This document shows positions 43,559 to 45,561 of a stretch of 45,561 bases of DNA, piece by piece (position 1 is the stretch's first letter; every line of letters begins with the position of its first letter). This DNA is from Streptococcus thoraltensis DSM 12221 (GTDB lineage Bacteria; Bacillota; Bacilli; Lactobacillales; Streptococcaceae). The notes beneath the pieces were generated by a model. That model made no database searches. It was given only the letters and a program-made list of their open reading frames with translations, and had not been told where the DNA came from. Location of the stretch: assembly GCF_000380145.1 (NCBI RefSeq), contig NZ_KB904590.1:1-45561 (forward strand), read 5' to 3'. A program made the translations under genes and the position numbers.

Positions 43559-44293
43559 TTAAATCATGGTCATACCACCATCAATAGCGATAATTTGACC
43601 TGTTAAATACTCTTGTTCTGCTAAGAAGGCAACTACTTGAGCAACTTCTTCTGCCTTACCGATACGCTTCATTGGAATCTGTCCTAAGATCGCATCCTTC
43701 ATTTTCTCAGGGACAACATCCGTCATATCTGATTCGATAAAGCCAGGGGCAATAACATTTACCCTCACTCCACGAGCAGCGACTTCTTTAGCCACTGATT
43801 TTGAAAATCCAATTAAGCCAGCTTTGGACGCTGCATAGTTAGCTTGACCAACATTGCCCGTTAAACCAACCACAGACGATATGTTAATAATGGCACCCTG
43901 ACGCGCCTTGGTCATAGGTTTTAAAACAGCCTGTGTCATATTAAAGGCACCTGTCAGATTAATCTTTAGAACCTTCTCAAAGTCAGCTTCAGTCATTTTC
44001 AACATCAATTTATCATTAGTAATTCCAGCGTTATTAACCAAAACATCAAGACTGCCAAGCTCTGAAATAGCTTCTTCAACCATGCGTTTTGCCTCAGCCT
44101 CCTGTGAAATATCACCTGAAATCCCGATGACTTTAACACCATAGTCAACAAACTGACTCAAAAGTTCCTCTGAAATCTCTGAACGCCCATTTAAAACAAC
44201 ATTGGCACCACGACGTGCAAATTCATGAGCAATACCTAAACCAATCCCTCGAGTGGATCCCGTTACAAAAACATTTTTAGCTTTAATTTCCAT
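43559..44293 (-). CDS. fabG: 3-oxoacyl-ACP reductase
   Basis: This NADPH-dependent short-chain dehydrogenase reduces 3-oxoacyl-ACP. From the ATG at 44291-44293 (244 residues, GAGG 6-7 bp upstream) it shows TGSTRGIGLG (11-20), NNAG (87-90), Asn112, Ser140, and Tyr153 and Lys157 in YAASK. A GTG four codons earlier is a less likely start. The start overlaps the end of fabD, consistent with translational coupling. Confidence 0.96.
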   Translation of the reverse strand: MEIKAKNVFVTGSTRGIGLGIAHEFARRGANVVLNGRSEISEELLSQFVDYGVKVIGISGDISQEAEAKRMVEEAISELGSLDVLVNNAGITNDKLMLKMTEADFEKVLKINLTGAFNMTQAVLKPMTKARQGAIINISSVVGLTGNVGQANYAASKAGLIGFSKSVAKEVAARGVRVNVIAPGFIESDMTDVVPEKMKDAILGQIPMKRIGKAEEVAQVVAFLAEQEYLTGQIIAIDGGMTMI

Positions 44294-45227
44294 TTTTTTC
44301 CTCACTTATTTGATTGAGCAATTGTTCCAAGCTCGCTAGATCATTAACCGATATAGTTGGAAGGCTCTTATCAATTTTTTTGATAAATCCTGACAAAACT
44401 TTTCCAGGACCAATTTCAATCACTCGGTCAACACCAAATGCCTGAATTTCAGCAATCGATTCATAAAACCTAACAGGTTCCATAACTTGACGTGCTAACA
44501 AAGACTTCACGTCATCTTTTTTCATCATTTTAGCTTCTGTATTGCCAACTAAAGGAATCTTAAAATCGTTAAACGTCACTTTTTCTAAAACTTGCGCTAA
44601 ACCTTGGCTAGCTTTTTGGAGCAATGCTGTATGAAAAGGGCCTGATACTTGAAGCGGAATCATACGTTTGACACCCGCTTCTTTTAAAATAGCAAGAACC
44701 TTATCAACTGCAGCAATCTCACCGCCAATAACGATTTGCTGAGGTGTATTGTAATTAGCAGGACTAACAACACCTAAATCAGAGGCTTTTTGACAAGCGT
44801 CTTCAATTAGCGAGACATCCGTATTCATAATGGCAACCATTTTTCCGATGCCAGTAGGAGCTGCTTCCTCCATCAACTGGCCACGCTTAGCAACCACTCT
44901 TAAAGCCGTTTCAAAATCTAAACCACCAGCAGCAACCAGGGCTGAATACTCTCCTAAAGACAGTCCTGCTACAATATCTGGACTTATCCCTTTTTCCATT
45001 AAAAGTCTGTAAATAGCGACGGAAGTCGTTAAGATAGCAGGTTGGGTATATCTAGTCTGATTCAACTTATCTTGATTGTCATCAATCAAAGAACGAATAT
45101 CATACCCTAAAACCTGACTTGCTTGGTCAAAAGTTTCTTTAATAATCTCAAAATGCTCATACAGGTCACGAGCCATTCCTAAAGTTTGTGCCCCTTGACC
45201 CGCAAATAAAAAAGCAGTTTTTGTCAT
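44283..45227 (-). CDS. fabD: Malonyl-CoA:ACP transacylase
   Basis: This 314-residue alpha/beta hydrolase-like enzyme loads malonate onto acyl carrier protein. It has FAGQGAQ (8-14), nucleophile Ser90 in GLSLGEYSAL, and His199 in SGPFHTALL. A GGAG site precedes the ATG. It follows fabK by about 12 bp, in the streptococcal fab order. Confidence 0.96.
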   Translation of the reverse strand: MTKTAFLFAGQGAQTLGMARDLYEHFEIIKETFDQASQVLGYDIRSLIDDNQDKLNQTRYTQPAILTTSVAIYRLLMEKGISPDIVAGLSLGEYSALVAAGGLDFETALRVVAKRGQLMEEAAPTGIGKMVAIMNTDVSLIEDACQKASDLGVVSPANYNTPQQIVIGGEIAAVDKVLAILKEAGVKRMIPLQVSGPFHTALLQKASQGLAQVLEKVTFNDFKIPLVGNTEAKMMKKDDVKSLLARQVMEPVRFYESIAEIQAFGVDRVIEIGPGKVLSGFIKKIDKSLPTISVNDLASLEQLLNQISEEKNGN

Positions 45228-45241
45228 CTTTTCTCCTTAGT

Positions 45242-45561
45242 TTAATCTAGAAGATTTGTCCAACGTTTTGCCTCTTCAGTAATGACCGCCTTAGCGCCTG
45301 AATACAAATCTTCTAAAATTTCAGCACAAGTTTCTTCTTTCGTGACTAAACCAGCAATTTGCCCAGCCATCACCGAACCGTTGACAACATCACCATCAAC
45401 AACTGCATTACGAAGAGCTCCCGCCCCCAATTCTTCAATTTCTTCAACTGATTTTTTTCCAGCAAGATAATCTTTTTCAGCTTGGCTGTAAGCAGTTGCT
45501 AATTTATTCTTAATCGCACGAACAGGATGTCCAACGACCGAAGCTGAAACTACGGTATCAA
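45242..45561 (-). CDS. fabK: Enoyl-ACP reductase II, C-terminal part (cut by window edge)
   Basis: The 106 visible codons match the C-terminus of FabK, the FMN-dependent enoyl-ACP reductase that many streptococci use instead of FabI. Landmarks are DTVVSASVVGHPVRAIKNKL, LGAGALRNAVVDGD and GSVMAGQIAGLV. About 215 N-terminal residues lie outside the window. Position before fabD agrees with the fabK-fabD-fabG-fabF order. Confidence 0.92.
   Translation of the reverse strand, partial: DTVVSASVVGHPVRAIKNKLATAYSQAEKDYLAGKKSVEEIEELGAGALRNAVVDGDVVNGSVMAGQIAGLVTKEETCAEILEDLYSGAKAVITEEAKRWTNLLD

Overview
The window looks like chromosome of a low-GC Firmicute, most likely a pyogenic-group Streptococcus close to S. 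dysgalactiae, S. canis or S. pyogenes. That is inferred from gene content and order (fba, lytSR-lrgAB, pyrG, rpoE, and a fabK-fabD-fabG-fabF-accB-fabZ-accC-accD-accA operon), from streptococcal insertion sequences, and from BOX-like and RUP-like small repeats. Nearly every gene lies on the minus strand. The exceptions are one ThrE-type exporter and pieces of insertion sequences.

Layout. 1-254 is the tail of an IS30-type transposase cut by the window edge. 533-11376 is mostly core genome: class II fructose-bisphosphate aldolase, a tRNA-Leu, an anchored alpha/beta hydrolase, the LytSR two-component system with its LrgAB target, CTP synthase, RNA polymerase delta and a glycerol-dehydrogenase-like enzyme, followed by the plus-strand ThrE exporter. 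12904-17187 is a decayed stretch: a dead IS3 element, an intact TauE/SafE permease, and a beta-glucoside locus collapsed by a deletion that joins an RpiR regulator to the middle of a GH1 glycosidase. 17534-25375 is a complete L-ascorbate (ula) regulon. 25892-36542 is a second PTS operon that I cannot match to a described pathway. 36750-38212 is a graveyard of IS1182 and IS3 remnants with small repeats inserted in them. 38287-45561 is the fatty-acid synthesis operon, open at the window edge in fabK.

How the genes work together. The ula regulon takes up ascorbate as ascorbate-6-phosphate (UlaABC) and converts it by UlaG, UlaD, UlaE and UlaF to D-xylulose-5-phosphate. The next operon carries a xylulose-5-phosphate/fructose-6-phosphate phosphoketolase that could use that product. 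It also carries a galactitol-type PTS, a zinc-type polyol dehydrogenase, a RhaD-type aldolase, a second class II fructose-bisphosphate-type aldolase, a TIM-fold isomerase with all catalytic residues, and a YjbQ protein. This ten-gene set, led by its own PRD regulator, is the best candidate here for an undescribed pathway.

Regulatory signals can be read directly. Three short direct repeats with an exact 21-bp period sit upstream of lrgA. The pyrG leader starts GGGC and carries a terminator whose 5' arm is CUCCC-rich, the hallmark of CTP-sensed reiterative transcription. Two ula promoters share a 37-bp block with 35 identical positions at the same distance from the -10 box, and the ulaA copy also has a cre site. 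A 22-bp perfect palindrome lies upstream of the second PTS operon.

Small repeats. Six full or BOX-interrupted copies, plus one partial copy, of a ~107-bp element with TATAGTC/GACTATA ends are scattered outside the fab operon. In two copies a ~104-bp BOX-like element sits at the same internal position, in opposite orientations.
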